The notes below the pieces were generated by a model, which worked only from the letters and a program-made list of their open reading frames with translations, searched no databases and had not been told where the DNA came from. This document shows positions 49,241 through 61,965 of a DNA stretch of 64,000 nucleotides, in pieces (within the stretch, counting starts at the first letter, position 1; every line of letters begins with the position of its first letter). The DNA is from Ciona savignyi. Its lineage: Eukaryota > Chordata > Ascidiacea > Phlebobranchia > Cionidae. Made by a program: the position numbers and the translations under genes. Location of the stretch: contig CH003236.1 in the NCBI GenBank assembly GCA_000149265.1, positions 725,775 through 789,774 on the forward strand, in the 5' to 3' direction.

Positions 49241-50316
49241 TTAAACCCAGAACTAACTCTAACTTTAAAACAGACCTTGGCACTAACCCCCAGCTTTTCA
49301 CAGTCAGTACCGTTATTTTGGACAGGTGATTTTGACTATTCGTGACGAGAAGAAGTGGCTTGAAAGTTTAAGAAGACAGGTTCATTCACAGCACAATTCA
49401 CAGCCTCTATTACTTCATATGTTCTCTTATACCGGATGGAAAATTGGATACTTTGATCTTTTGCGACGAGTCGGTAAAAATCTTGTGATATTATTTGGTT
49501 ACATCTATGGCATAAATCTTCTGAGGGATTCCAATTAAATTTAAAGTTGGTGGGGTGTTAGTCCGTTATTATTGTTTCATATAAACAAAAGTAAAAAATA
49601 CTCATAAAAATACTTGTCTCTGAATTATGATTGTTATACTTAATCTCTGTACATCCAGTCGTCGCATCGTACGGTTTGTGGAGAGCGTGGCCATGGTCAA
49701 GCACCAACATTAGTTCCACCGTCGCAATCAGATTATACCGGCAGCATAATCTCTACGTTCTAAAGGTGGGTATACTATATGGGACTAAAAAGACTTATAT
49801 TCATAAACACATCGACGGCGAACACGAGATAAGCTGACAACTGACAGTGTATAACGTCATCCATGGGCTTGGAATTTAAATTATGACTAAATCTTGACTC
49901 TCCCTTAATTTTCGCATTCGCGTGTAGAAAATATAAATATCTTATTTTACATTATTTACCATTTTAGGCTTTCAAAAAATAATAAGACTCGTCCTTGACT
50001 TTACCTTAATTTAAAATGAATTGTGTATCTTAATGGAAACAATTGCTTCAAACAGAAAACACCAAAATACCAGTTACTCTTACATAATCTGGAAGATGGT
50101 TGGAGGCCCATATGTGATTTTCTTGGAGAGAAAATTCCACAAAAGCCTTTCCCGCACGAGAATAAGAACGCATCAATAGTTACCAATTATATTAAGACTA
50201 ATCCAGTTATGAGTAAAATGGCGCGAGAGTCAAATATCATGGTATATCTTCTCACTGCAACTGGAACATTTGTAATATCTTTACTGATGCAAAAAATATA
50301 TAAATATTATATGTAA
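48389..50316 (+). CDS. P-loop sulfotransferase-like protein
   Basis: Four exons join in frame: 48389-48640, 49326-49473, 49659-49765, 50056-50316 (stop TAA), giving 255 aa. The start MKVIVASYPKTGTKTMNAVL carries the PAPS-binding P-loop (YPKTGTKT, residues 8-15). Exon 2 starts VILTIRDEKKWLESLRRQV, which matches the second PAPS-contact motif (LTxRDxxKWxxS). NLEDGWRPICDFLGEKIPQ in exon 4 is the typical C-terminal family segment. The last 30 residues hold a hydrophobic stretch (VYLLTATGTFVISLLM), so a tail-anchored membrane form is likely. This matches the Sulfotransfer_4-type family, abundant in ascidians and often mislabelled as NAD-dependent epimerase. Substrate unknown. An AATAAA lies at 50603-50608. 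Confidence 0.88.
48735..48875 (+). repeat. SINE 3' body in sulfotransferase intron 1
   Basis: AACACACTGCAATAGCTTCA, CCCGACGGTGGGGCGAGGTG, GATTGCCCGTGTGTTAACCC, and CATAAACATGAATATCATAT followed by a decayed ATCCT tail. Confidence 0.8.
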
Positions 50317-51160
50317 AGTAGAGAGTGTTAACCACTACTATTTGTATGCTATATCTTTATATAAGCAAGGTCCCTAACTATAATTGATATATTTTGTAAA
50401 CATAGTTGTTTGTTTCTGCAAGCACACCTGGAGTAAAAGTTTATTCTGGTTAGATCTGTATACAACTATAACTCATTAGCTAATATATTCCGCTTAAAAG
50501 AGGGTTAAAACTATGCCGATTACATTATTTTTATATTTATAAGATTGCGTGAAATTTTGGGATGACTGTGTGGTATTTCGTTGCGCCTTTTACCACAATT
50601 TAAATAAACGCACATCTATATTATTTTGGCTAACATTTCTAAAACATTCAACCTGAATCAAATTGTCTTAAGTGTAAATGCCCATATTTCCTACAACATT
50701 TCAATTTTTTGTTGGTGACAACTACCGGGAATTCCCCTAGATTTAATTTCCAAGCTGTCGATTTCTGCATATCAATATAGTGTTACCTAACAATTCATGC
50801 TGTTTCAGTCATATAACCTCTATAGGAGTTAATTGTGCGACATAGCATTTCACAATTAATATTTCAGCAACAATCTTATTTTTAGGGTATTTCCCTGGAT
50901 AATTTTTACGCTCTTTTATTTCAACAACGTGTGCTAAGACTGCTAACGAACTAACGTTTCATTAAATCTGATCTAAATCGGAACTTCTTGTTAAAAACGA
51001 TGCTCGAAATAAGTTAAACTATTACCAGAAAAATAATTGATATTGTTGATGACGACTACGGGGAATTCCCCTACATCTTAAATGTCGGTTGTAGATATTT
51101 AGACTAGGTTATCTAACAATTTTCCGTACAAATTTCGAAAACTACTTTATGAAAATTGAG
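50317..51160. other. Intergenic, nothing recognised
   Basis: Sulfotransferase 3' UTR with AATAAA at 50603-50608, then AT-rich sequence. A loosely repeated CGGGAATTCCCCTAGATTTA / GGGGAATTCCCCTACATCTT motif occurs near 50728 and 51060. No exon seen. Confidence 0.5.
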
Positions 51161-51164
51161 GCGA

Positions 51165-51675
51165 ATTTTTGTTCTATCGGTTTAGTGGGACGCTTTTCAA
51201 CCGAAAGGTTTTAGATTCAAAACTAGTCGCTAGCTAGTCGGTTGTATCCTTGGGCAAGGCACTTTACGAACATTGCCAGAAGCCTGCGGTTTAATCGGTT
51301 CTACTAAATCAGGGGTTCTTAAACCGGGGGGCGTAAAAGCTTCTCAAGGGGGGCGCGAGCATGACTGTGACATATTGATGAAAAACAGCTCTAAATTACA
51401 GTCAAACCTCGTATTTTTCAGTTGCATCCTTCACACTAAGCAGGGTAATGGCAAATAAATTATTGTTCTATTTTTCGTAAATTTGATTTTTGAGTAGGTG
51501 AGGCGTGAGCATGAATTACATTGTAGAAACGTTTCTAGCATATATACAACACACTGCAATAGCTCCTGTAACCCGACGATGGGCGCGAGGTGATCTGACG
51601 ATTGCTCGTGTGTGAACCCCCTTGGGTTTCCCATTCCCACGGAGGTAAACATGAATATTCTATCCTATCCTAAAT
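51165..51675 (+). repeat. SINE copy split by a hAT-like MITE
   Basis: The head (TATCGGTTTAGTGGGACGCT, CGCTAGCTAGTCGGTTGTAT, TTGGGCAAGGCACTTTACGA) runs to about 51310. The 3' body resumes at about 51535 (ATACAACACACTGCAATAGC, GATGGGCGCGAGGTGATCTG) with the tail ATGAATATTCTATCCTATCC. The intervening 220 bp start CAGGGGTTCTTAAACCGGGG, which resembles hAT-type MITE ends. A clear 8-bp duplication was not found. Confidence 0.75.
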
Positions 51676-51972
51676 TAAAGCATCATGTTAAGTGCTAATA
51701 AAAAGGCTAAATTCCTAAAAAATATCGTTTTTCACGACTTCGGAGAATTCACCTGTGCTTTTTAACCAAAATTTATTTCTTTATGTTCATATACAGTTAT
51801 TCCTGAAGTTTCGATCCGAATTAAGACTATTCCTTCCTGGGTTGTTACGTGATTACACCATAAGATTTGCTTCCAAATAACTTTTATTTGCTTCAAACAA
51901 ATTTCAACCAAATTCACTAAATATTTCACTTCAATTTTGAAACTATTTGATATAAAGACCACACCACGAGGC

Positions 51973-54900
51973 TCAAAGTGAATTCGCCAACTTCTCAATC
52001 TTCGTCACATTTTCCTCGATAACTTTCTGATTCTTCCCATCCTGATCCATGTATTGTTCTCGGTTGATCTTCCCCTGAACCAGTTTCTCAGCGAGTTGGA
52101 TCGAATGCGAAATCTTATCCTTCAAAGTTGCATCGATTTGGTTCAGCTGTTGCACCTGCGTATTTTAAAAATAGTTTGATAAACCGACTTCATCAGCATG
52201 AATGACTATGATAAATCACTATAATAAACTTTAAAGAAAAAATTGATGAAATTAAGAAAACGATGGAAATGTTGATTTAGTCTTTTCAACCCAATAAACT
52301 ACTGGGTTCAGTCAACGACTTCTAAAAGCCTGGCACAAACAACTAGCGAGAGGATCGTTCTGCAAATTAACGATGGATAATTCAACCAACCTTGCAGACA
52401 ATTATATTTGTGGGTTTTAACAGTGGTGCGATATGCATGTTGTAAAACTGTTACATGTTACGCATCAAGTTTATTCACTGGTAAAATGCTACAATGTTTT
52501 GATGATTTGTGGCATTCCTTCTAAATTTACACAAATCTCATTTAAAATAATGATGCTGAAAAAATAATCAATTAACCTAATGGGTTTAATAGATTCAAAA
52601 CTTTACTTAACAACTGAATCTTAAAAATTATTTTATAATGTAATATAGACAAATTAACATTGAAACACAAACTAACCACTGACATTCTTGTTTTAATATA
52701 ATCGGAGACTGTCTGGATTTGAAAGCTATCCTGTATAGACAGCAAGGCGCATGAACGTCTTGGAGCCTTCTTTTTCAACCGGCTCGCTTTTAGCTGCTCC
52801 GCTTGGATCACCTCCGTTAGAAACTTTTTTTGGGGGATGAGGAAAATTCCTCCCTGTGTTATAAACCTGGCTTGGAACTTACACTGACTAAGGATGTAAA
52901 ACTGACTTATACTAGTAGTAGTAGCCTGAACTCACTTAAAGGTAAATTGTTTTTTATTAAAATTGGTCTGTGAAGATTCGAAGACCTGTTTCCTGCCTAG
53001 AACTAAGGTATGAAACACCAAAAACGTCATAGCTGAGACATAAAATACAATCCGATTATGACATCATACACCTACTTTATCAGCAGCTTCAACGGCATCT
53101 TCACGAAGTTTAACCAGGAGTTGGTTGATTGTGTTGGTCGCCTCCTTGTGGCTACTCTCAATTGATTTTCGAGTGGCAACAAGCGAAGAGTGGTCCTTCG
53201 TCGACTGGAAGGAAGGATTTTAATTAATTAATTGTTATTTGCTATGGTGGTAATTTTTAATAAACTCAATTGCAGATTATCATATATTGAGCTGTAGAGT
53301 TTTAAATCAATTAGTAGCTGGGTTCCTGATTATCATTGCTTTGACCCAATAAATGGAATAATTCAACTTATAAAACAATGTCTCATTATATCCACGACAT
53401 GTGGTAGCTTGACACCTCTGCTTCTGAAGTAAACATGGTGTAAAGAGGTTTAAAACAACTGGATTTTTAAAGGTTACCTTATATTTGGTAACAGCAGCTT
53501 GGTAGGCTTCATAGCAACCTTGTCGTTTTGCTTGGTGTGATTGGACCTGTGTGGTGGGTGGGTGTTAACATCCCAGAGCTGTGGTGATCAAATCTAGGGC
53601 TAATTTAGATCATTAGGACAATTTCACATTTCTAGATGCTATATCAAAATCAACATTTTCTATTGCTGGTATTCAAACATATATTTCATCTTGCCACAAC
53701 TATTCTCTATGTTACTGGGCATTTTTTTATTAAAAGAGATGATCAAACCTGCTCAATGACTCCCTGCACCCTCATCCTGGCCTCCTGCACCTTGTCGTGC
53801 GCGATGGAGAAATCCAATCGAACGATGATGATTACTGTGAAGAAGAGAATGAAGAAAGCTCCGACGATGAGAAGAGGTTCTTGCAGCAGCAGAAGTCGGT
53901 TGAATGTATACGACACCTGTGGTGTTGGGGGGGTAATAAGGTGCATGTGGCGAGGATGATATATTATTTGTCATGTGCAGGAAGTAGATTATTGGAATAG
54001 ACTTATTGCATAAAGTATATTAAGCGCTCATTTCTACAACTTTTAAAATTGTGGTTACATCTATCTAAATCTCGATTTTCCTAGACACAGCATTGTTATC
54101 ATAAAATTTCTAACCATAAAAAATAAAAATACATTGACGTTTTTGACAAGAAACATAATTCACAACAACACCACAACCACATGAATGTTGGAATTTATTT
54201 TGCAATAAAGTTGGAACTCACCACAAAATCATCGATGTGCTGTTCAACGAGGTTCTTCTTTGTGAATGTGATCACGGGTCGTCCAACCGTGTCCAGGTAC
54301 GTGAAGTGAAGCGAATCGTCTTCACGCTTCGCTGGGTACGGGAGCTCTGTCTTTATATTCCTGGGTAATATGCATTGTGATGTAACAATGTGATTGCGGC
54401 AATATAAACATGGCAAATAAAATATTAAGAGTTGTCACAGGGGGTTTATGTTACTAGTACTACAAGTCGGCAAAGCAAGTTTCAGGCACAATGAGCGCTT
54501 ATGCTTCGTTATAAAAAACTTTTGGAAAAAAAAGTTGATTTTGTTTGCATTTCAAGATTATTAATTATAATAGAATATTTAGTTTTATACTAATGAATGG
54601 GAAAACACAAGGGGGGTTGTTGCACAGGGATTCGACAGATTACCTCACACCAACCGCCCAGTTTCTATGAATAGTCCCAAGTGGTTGTATGATTAAGATG
54701 TTTCTTTAATTTTGGTAAAACCCAGTTATTCACTGGGTTCAAAGGATGTGCACTAAGTGCCTTAGCCAGGACACAACCGACTTACTATTAACCAGTTTCA
54801 AAACTTGAAACTTTCGGCTAAAATCCGACGCATTAACCCACCAAGCTAAACGGATTGTGAATTGATGCTTTTTAGAGTCAATTGCGAGAAATGAATACCA

Positions 54901-57821
54901 CGAAGTGTAACATTGACCAATATCAGGTTTGGATCCATGAAACAACTGATCAACAATTACTTACTTTGCTCCTTCAGGGAGAATGATCTTGATTGTGAGG
55001 TCTTCCACCACCTGGTCATCCATTATGTGGTCGACAAATCGCATTTTCAGGGCGTTTACATCACCTAGAAGTTGACTATTATATGGGGAAAACTTTTTCC
55101 TTCTAAATTGCATCCCGAAATGTGAACTAAAATTGCATAATATAGTGGGATAATAAATATATTAGTCCATATCGACAAGACTTAGTTACCATTTTTATGC
55201 TAAAGCACATCTGGTAAAATGTAGTACTGCGAATATATAACTAACTATATTGCACCAATATGCCTCTATAATTAGCATATAGCCAGAAAATAACTGGTAT
55301 GTGGTATATTCCAAAAAATATATAGTACTTAGCTTAAGTCAGCGACATAATGGAATACGAGTATTGGTAATTTATTTAGAAAACAGCTAAAATATTTATT
55401 TGGATTCGGCAAGTTGTAACCCAAACAAATGAACACACAAATGAGAGCATTTATAATTTACCTCTTGTGAACAAATAGTTGTAACTTGGCAAGTTGTACC
55501 CGATGTAGTAGTGAGTCTTCCAACCTCCAAACAACGGGAATCGAGGTCGAATCTCAAACTCAACTGCTTCGTCAGCTTTGAACAGGTTCGAGGTGGAAAT
55601 GTTTCCAATTTCATCTCTGGGTGGAATAGCTGTCAGTTACACTAGCACCTCAATAAGTGAATGACAATTATCTGTTACTATTGACTTGACGACCAGTCAT
55701 TAATTACGCTTTGTGGATTGTTAATTGGATTAAATGCTCATGGGTGAAGACAGATAAAAGTCATATTGTGCCAAAATACAAGTTGCAACATATGTTAACA
55801 GTTTATGAAAGGTTAATTTTTATGACTTTTTTTTTGTTTCATTATTTACATGTTAGCATGTTAGTACTATATTGATGCACTTATTATGGGATGTTTACCC
55901 TTTTTATCTTAACTACCACTACCTTAAATACTTTCACAACCAAACTATTTATTTATTTTGCCAATCAAAACCTACCTGTAGTAAACATCCAATGCTGAGG
56001 CAGGGAGGATGGTTTTGAATGACTTTACCGAGGACACTCCACTGTTGGGTTGTCGCTGGTAGTCATATCTACTGAAGGAACCCTTCAGTTTGGCTCCAGT
56101 GTGTCTGATATCCAGTGTCTCCTCCACAGCAATATTTCCCCAATGCGATATTTCAATCACTCTGGTTAATTTGCTTACAGTCAAAAACGGGTTGTTGTTT
56201 TCGTAGTGAACTTTCATGGCGCTCTGTGGACATTTGGAAGTTCACATTACAGGATTTTAAACAGTTAAGAATTTATCTGTAGCAAATGGTCATGTAAGTG
56301 CATTTAGTAGAGAATGATAACAGCTAAATTATTTTAAATTTCCCCAACAAACTGATATCTAGTGAGTTGTACACACATTAAAATGACCAAGTGTCCACTT
56401 CCACACACTGCAATACATCAAAACCAAAATGTGGGCAAGTGGTATAGGTACCTGCATTTGACATTTTGCAGAAAAATTTTTGAACACTTATGAATACCTT
56501 ACTGATTTAGCAAAAATTACCAAGCAGACAGCACAATAGGGATGTGAGTGCAATTTGGAGGCAAAGGTGCAGTTTGTCCAAACACCTTTCAGTTTATGTA
56601 AGTGTCCAATAAGTTTTTTTAAACTACATTGAACCATTTGCAGCATAATCATACCTGACTCATTGCTGGAACATTCTCAAATTCTTTATTGTCTCCATAT
56701 TTGATAGTGGTGTCTTCAAGCGATGGGTTGCCGAACTTTGTGTAAGTTTCAATTGTGCTTGATGGCAGTTCCACTGAAGTAGTTTGGGTTTCGGATAAGT
56801 ACGGGGAATAGTAGAAATGATTCCCACGGAAAATAAGCAGTTGGTTTTGTGACTGGGTGATTTCCCTGTGGTTTTAGATAAAGGACATATTTAATAGGGA
56901 AATAAAAAGAGTTAAAGTTGATATCCATGGGAAGAGTAATAATAATAATTACTGTGAGTTATAGTGGAAACAGGGATTTAAAGTAATTCCAGTTAAGAAG
57001 TTAACATCTTGTGTAAAAGTAACTGAAGATACATAGTTAGTGAACTTACATAAAAACTAAATAACTATCTATTTCTTCTACTATATGTACAAGACTGGTT
57101 AAGAAAACCTATTTAATCCAGGCAAAATTTATTAGGATAGTATAAAGATTATTTAATGTTTTATCTGTGTAAATAAGAACAATGCAAGGTGCATTAGCAC
57201 ATGGGAAATCTTCATGTTTTATACAAAATATTTCATATCAACACAAAAGAAAATGGTGTTACTTGGGAAAGGGGCTGAGAGCGCTGGAATAAATTTCCTC
57301 GGCTATGAAGGTGACGGTGGATTTGGAAGCTAATGGCTGGGGCAAAGAGACGGTAAATGTCCCCTTTTCTCCACTTTTTTCTTCCAATTTGAAAAAAACA
57401 TCATCCTCACCACTCTGTAACATTAAAGTTCAGATTTTAGGTTTTTTAATGCCAACAAAATTTTTGAAGTGCCAGAGACATTTTTTTCTATGAACCTGGC
57501 CTTAAACGAAGTTTTTGAGTGGTTCCCACAATTACCAATTAATCGTAATTTAGTTCATGCAGCAATGAATTTAAACTTTTGTTATATTATTACCTTGGAA
57601 ATGGAGATGTAAGCGAGTTCTTTTATATGTGAAGGATCCACATTGAATACGAAAGCGGAAACAGGAGAAGTTCCAGTATTTTTCAATACCACTGTTGTTG
57701 TAACTTTTACCAAATGGGATTTAAGGTTGATGACTCGGTTAACATCTTCGTTGACCAATGTTGCAGTGGAAGTTGCAACAAAAGTTAATATTAGGACAGA
57801 AACTAAACTTTTGGGGAGCAT
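51973..57821 (-). CDS. RPN1: Ribophorin I, oligosaccharyltransferase subunit 1
   Basis: Subunit of the ER oligosaccharyltransferase that N-glycosylates nascent proteins. Eleven minus-strand exons: 57594-57821, 57263-57414, 56655-56865, 55976-56223, 55462-55616, 54965-55064, 54222-54360, 53749-53916, 53478-53546, 53076-53204, 51973-52155. All phases agree, giving 593 aa (human about 607). The start [20 protein letters not shown] is a signal peptide. Luminal signatures: [68 protein letters not shown] and [16 protein letters not shown] with KKNLVEQHI. One membrane segment follows at about 425-445 ([20 protein letters not shown]). A cytosolic coiled tail ends the protein. TTG/ATG context places the start at 57821. 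A poly(A) signal (TTTATT on +) lies at 51772-51777. Neighbours are unrelated. Confidence 0.95.
54715..54860 (-). repeat. SINE head, minus orientation, in RPN1 intron 6
   Basis: Complement of the family head: CTAAGTGCCTTAGCCAGGAC, ACACAACCGACTTACTATTA, AACCAGTTTCAAAACTTGAA, TCCGACGCATTAACCCACCA. It preserves the B-box and A-box order in reverse, with moderate decay. Confidence 0.7.
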
Positions 57822-58104
57822 TTTCAATCAAAGTCTGCAACTACACAATAGAAATTAAAATTATTTTTAAACTGATTTTAAAACAACTTACATAAATTCA
57901 AACATCATTCGTATCCTGGTGCATGGGAAAATTAAAGTGACTTCACCAAACAACCGTTACATTTAAAACTTTAAATCAGATTATATATTGAGTGGAGCCT
58001 AATGCCACAGCTTAAAGGGTTAGGGTCATACTACAGTGTCTTAGTTTGATAACAAGTCATACAATACGGGTATATCAAATCATAGTCAATATTATTGTTA
58101 AAAA

Positions 58105-58345
58105 TAGATATAGCAAAACGGAAGGTGCACCAAATAAGGGAAAACTAAAAGAAAGGAAAACGGGAAGTAGGGAAATTGCGCACTAAAATAATTATTAGGG
58201 CATTAGAGTAAGTTTTAAACATGGGGTTAAAGTTAGGGTTAGTTTGGGGTGTTTAGGAAAAGGGTAAAATTAATTTCCATAGTTTTGGTTAGCAGATTCC
58301 CTTCTTTCCGCTTTCCCTCTCTTTATAGCGTTGCCCACCAAATAC
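58105..58345. repeat. Interspersed repeat, possibly palindromic MITE
   Basis: Left part AAGGGAAAACTAAAAGAAAG, GAAAACGGGAAGTAGGGAAA; right part CCCTTCTTTCCGCTTTCCCT, CTCTTTATAGCGTTGCCCAC. These are loosely inverse. The centre has GGGTTAAAGTTAGGGTTAG. Relatives lie near 30700-30860 and 40860-40915. Upstream of the RPN1 start. Confidence 0.6.
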
Positions 58346-59002
58346 ACTGCAGTAGTTACTGACAACCAAAAGATGTGCCTGACATACTTTTTCACACCCA
58401 AACTCCAGGTTATAATATGTTGTACAAAAATTTAAAAGAAAACTTTAGTAAACAAATTCCAGTCAAATAGAGCCGTGACACAAAATATAAACCCGCTGAA
58501 TTTGTTTCCATTTATAACGTTTACAAAATTATGTTATAAAGACAACAACATTTTGTGTGGTTTTAAGTAATTATGATATGTTTTCACCAAAATTGTTTTT
58601 ATTACGTATTTTACTAAAATAGTTAAAAAAAATCTTAAGGTTAATTGCAAAAATTATCTTCTTGGATCTTGCAAGGTTACATATCCAACTTTATTATAAT
58701 CTGCAGCAATGTATCTGTGACCGAATCAACATTAACGCTTCTTTGCGTAAAGTCTATTTTTTCCTACAAGTTAACTGATTTAATCAACAAAAAACGACTC
58801 TCAATCTGCGTAACCTGAACTAACTCCAGAAATTATGCAGACTGCAACGTCACAATTGATCAGCGTGGCTAGTTACGTCATCACTAGCCACGTATTGCCA
58901 TAGAAATTTCTAAAATGTTTCTAAATAGGGAGTTTTGTTTTGGCTTTCAATTTGCGATATGGAAGTTATCAAATCATTGTTTATGATAATACAGAACTTT
59001 TA

Positions 59003-59100
59003 AATGAACCAACGGTTAGTCTGGCGGTTAAGTGGGTCGCCTTTCAATCGAAAGGTTACAGGTGCGAAACTGATCGCTAGATATGCGGCTGTGTCCTTGG
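59003..59100 (+). repeat. SINE head, split by a hAT-like element (3' part 60978-61190)
   Basis: Head GTCTGGCGGTTAAGTGGGTC, AAAGGTTACAGGTGCGAAAC, TGATCGCTAGATATGCGGCT. It breaks at GTCCTTGG, which is repeated at 60978 where the rest of the SINE continues (GGCAAGTAACTTAACGGACA, ACACTGTAATAGCTCCGGTA, CGATGGGCGCAAGGTAATCT, ATGAATATCCTATCCTATTC). Confidence 0.88.
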
Positions 59101-59348
59101 CACGGCCGGTTTTAGGCCGATTTGACCGATTAGATCAAATTGGGCCCCGCACCTTGAAGGGGCCCCGCGCTAGCTGGGGTCTTTCTGTATTACGAAGTTT
59201 AAAATACTACTGAAACGTAGAATAAAAAGTGAAATAATATTCTTTCTCATAATATCAATTTGTTATGCATCGTAAGTCAAATTTATATTTCTGTGTCTGC
59301 CTGTTACGTCATAATGAATATGGTTGCTAAACAATATATATATATATA

Positions 59349-60748
59349 CAGTAGAACCCCGCTTACCTGACCACCTATGGGACCGTGATCAAGCGGTCGC
59401 GTTAGCGGGGTGGTCGTGTTAGTGAATTTTGACTTGCAGCAAGTTGTCGTCATATGCAGCTTAACCCTTTAAAAACGATAAGACCAAATTTGGCTTTTTT
59501 GACATGTGGTCATTCAAAATGGAAAATCACCAGAATTTCTTGTCCAAACTGCTAAACTTTGGTCTCTTTGGAAAGCTATATGATATATCTTTTAAAAAAA
59601 GTAAAATTAAACATAACTTTGCATTTAAAATTTTTAAGTAAAGTTTAGTTGAATTTTATGACTTTTTTGGACTAATTCTGAGGGAAAAATCTCGCAAAAA
59701 ACGTTTTTTTTTCAATACTATGCTCAAAATGTTCGTTTTATTTAATGTCTCTATGACAGTAGAATCAGTTTCGCTTCTTGGGATGTCCCAGATGTGATCT
59801 TACCTGTTTTTTTTTACATTTTTGGGGTGGTTTTGACTATCTTTACGGTTATAGTATGCAATTTGGTTCAAACACTTCATTTATATTTATTTCAACGAAA
59901 ACTAGTAAGAAAACTCAATGTGGACTTAATAGTAATCTAAATTCATAATGTGACATTTTTTATAAAAGAAAAACAAAAAAAAACTTTGGCATAGGTAGAC
60001 CTATAACATAAAATTAGTGACGTAATATTATTTTGATGACGTCATCAAATCAAAATTATAATATAATTGTAGGAAATGTGTTTCTGAGTAACTTTGTAAA
60101 ACTAAGTTAGGCTGTATTGTCAAAAGATCAAAAACTATGAGATTGTATAAGAAAGAATATGACGTGGATGGCCAGATAGTGACGTCATCAAAAAATAAAA
60201 TTTTTAGAAATTTTGGAAATTTTATTTCGAACAACTCTAGTGTTGAACATTTTGCTCTAACTATAACACGAGAGGCGCTAGAGCACTACAAAGCAGACTC
60301 GGTCAAAACGCGCAAATTGCGCAAAAACAATCTCGTTTCTAAAGGGTTAAACGTCTGCATTTTTACTAAGTTTTCACCAAATGCCATTATTTTTATCAGA
60401 TACTGCAGAATGAAGTTAAAACTAAAGTTTATCTTGTAGGATTCAGTTCTGTTTGCCACATTTTTTTGTGTGCGCTCATTTATTCTTATTGTTTTGATCA
60501 TAAATAAAATTTAACCTTGTTATTTTGGTGACAAAGGGAAATTATTTAGCACATGTGGTCACTTAAGCGGAGTCAAATTTGAAGTTTTGGACCAAAATAT
60601 GGCGGTCCTGGTCTGGAAACCGGGGTAGTCGCGTTATTGAAACAGAATACAATGCATTACCATAGTAAATTATTTGGGACCGCACTAAAGTGGTCTTGAT
60701 AGTGAGGTGGTCGTGTTATCGGGGTGGTCTCCAAGCGGGGTTCCACTG
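59349..60748. mobile_element. Pogo/Tigger-like DNA transposon in TA
   Basis: Ends CAGTAGAACCCCGCTTACCT and CCAAGCGGGGTTCCACTG lie between TA dinucleotides in a TATATA tract. Subterminal GTGGTCGTGTTA motifs occur in both ends (about 59410, 60710). The end sequence and TA target match Tc1/mariner-pogo (Tigger-type) elements. The 1.4-kb length includes a nested TTAA element, leaving about 0.5 kb, so it is a MITE. Confidence 0.82.
59465..60346. mobile_element. TTAA-flanked element nested in the pogo-like element
   Basis: TTAA at 59461-59464 and 60347-60350 flank inverted ends CCCTTTAAAAACGATA / TCTCGTTTCTAAAGGG. It is 882 bp, non-coding, with TGATGACGTCATCA-type palindromes (about 60034 and 60180). 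Length, ends and motifs match the element at 27614-28473, although that one continues ACTGCC after CCCTTTA. Confidence 0.78.
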
Positions 60749-60977
60749 TATATATATATATATATATATATATTTGGAAGTAAAACAATATATCGTAAAT
60801 AGGCATCCACATTACCTTTAATTTGTTTTATAGCAAGTATTAAATGTCTATTTTTGTAGTTTGTATGTACTGGTATGTATTTTATGATATATAAACACCC
60901 ATAAATTTTGCTATGAAGAGTAGGGGCCCCGCCATCACATTTCTAATTGGGCCCCGCGGTTCCTAGCACCGGGCCTG

Positions 60978-61250
60978 GTCCTTGGGCAAGTAACTTAACG
61001 GACATTGCCCAAACCCAGCGGATTATTTGGTTCTACCAAATTGAAGGAACGTGTCTATCAAATACAACACACTGTAATAGCTCCGGTAACCCGACGATGG
61101 GCGCAAGGTAATCTGACGATTGCCCGTGTGTTAACCCCCTTGGTTTTCCCATTTACGGGGATAAACATGAATATCCTATCCTATTCTATTCAAGGCACTT
61201 AGTGGATATTGCCTTAACCCGTTGGATTGATGGGTTCTTAAAAGAGAATT
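60978..61250 (+). repeat. 3' part of the split SINE plus a second SINE fragment
   Basis: 60978-61190 completes the SINE begun at 59003. Immediately after its ATCCT tail, CAAGGCACTTAGTGGATATT and GCCTTAACCCGTTGGATTGA (61190-61245) are the middle of another copy. Confidence 0.8.
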
Positions 61251-61965
61251 AAATAAAATTAAAATGAAAAGTCTTATTGGATGCAGTAAAGCTATGCACC
61301 CAAAAATGTTGCAATAAATACTGATGTATTGGGTGCAGAACCCACCGGCTAATAAATGTTGTCGTGTCAAATAATTAATAAAATTGGATCCTTGCTGGGG
61401 CATCTAGTATTTCATAAATTTGCAAGCTATTTTGTTGGTTTAACTGGTGGATTACTATTTTGCAAATTTTCCCATAGTGTCTTTTGAGATTAGTGTAATT
61501 TTATTTAAAGATTTTTTCACTTTGGTCCACGCTTTCGGGCCACACCTTTACTTAAAGTCCACTTCCCCAACAGTACTGGTCGTGCCGCACTCTCTTTTTC
61601 AGGGCTTTATATCGTCATAATTAATTTTTGTTTTTTACAGTGTTGTTTTTCGTATCGGCTTGACCGCCGCGTCCGCTGCCGCTGTATTTAGTTATATCCT
61701 TATATCCCTCTTTTGTCAATGACGTGTTTTTAACTACTGTTTGTTTAGCCCTTTCTGCCGTTTTCCTTGAGGTGATTTTTTTATTTGCCATTATTTAATA
61801 CTGGGGCAAAAAATGAATGAAGTAAAACTAAAGTTAATGTCGTGACGGGTGACTCACTTGAAAGTAAAAGCCTGGCATATAAAAACTAAGAAAAAAGAAC
61901 CATTTCAGATACATTTAATATCAAAGCGTATTGAAACAAATTTAGGTAAGTTCTCTGAGGCAGTA
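61251..61965. other. Non-genic stretch
   Basis: AT-rich DNA without recognisable exons or transposon ends. Confidence 0.45.

Larger units (their letters stand above)
59101..60977. mobile_element. hAT-like DNA transposon, non-autonomous
   Basis: An exact 8-bp duplication GTCCTTGG (59093-59100, 60978-60985) flanks imperfect inverted ends CACGGCCGGTTTTAGG and CAGGCCCGGTGCTAGG. Subterminal GGGCCCCGC motifs occur on both sides (about 59140, 60925-60960). The 8-bp duplication and the CAGGGCCGG-type end fit hAT. No transposase is seen; most of its length is a nested element. Confidence 0.85.

Noticed and set aside
52572-52811. Lys-rich minus-strand frame as an extra RPN1 exon
   Set aside because: The flanking exons (53076-53204 and 51973-52155) already join in phase and match the expected RPN1 tail. 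This stretch does not resemble RPN1.
58866-58895. Perfect hairpin GTGGCTAG ... CTAGCCAC upstream of RPN1
   Set aside because: An 8-bp stem is visible, but a single short hairpin in AT-rich flanking DNA has no supporting context for a function.
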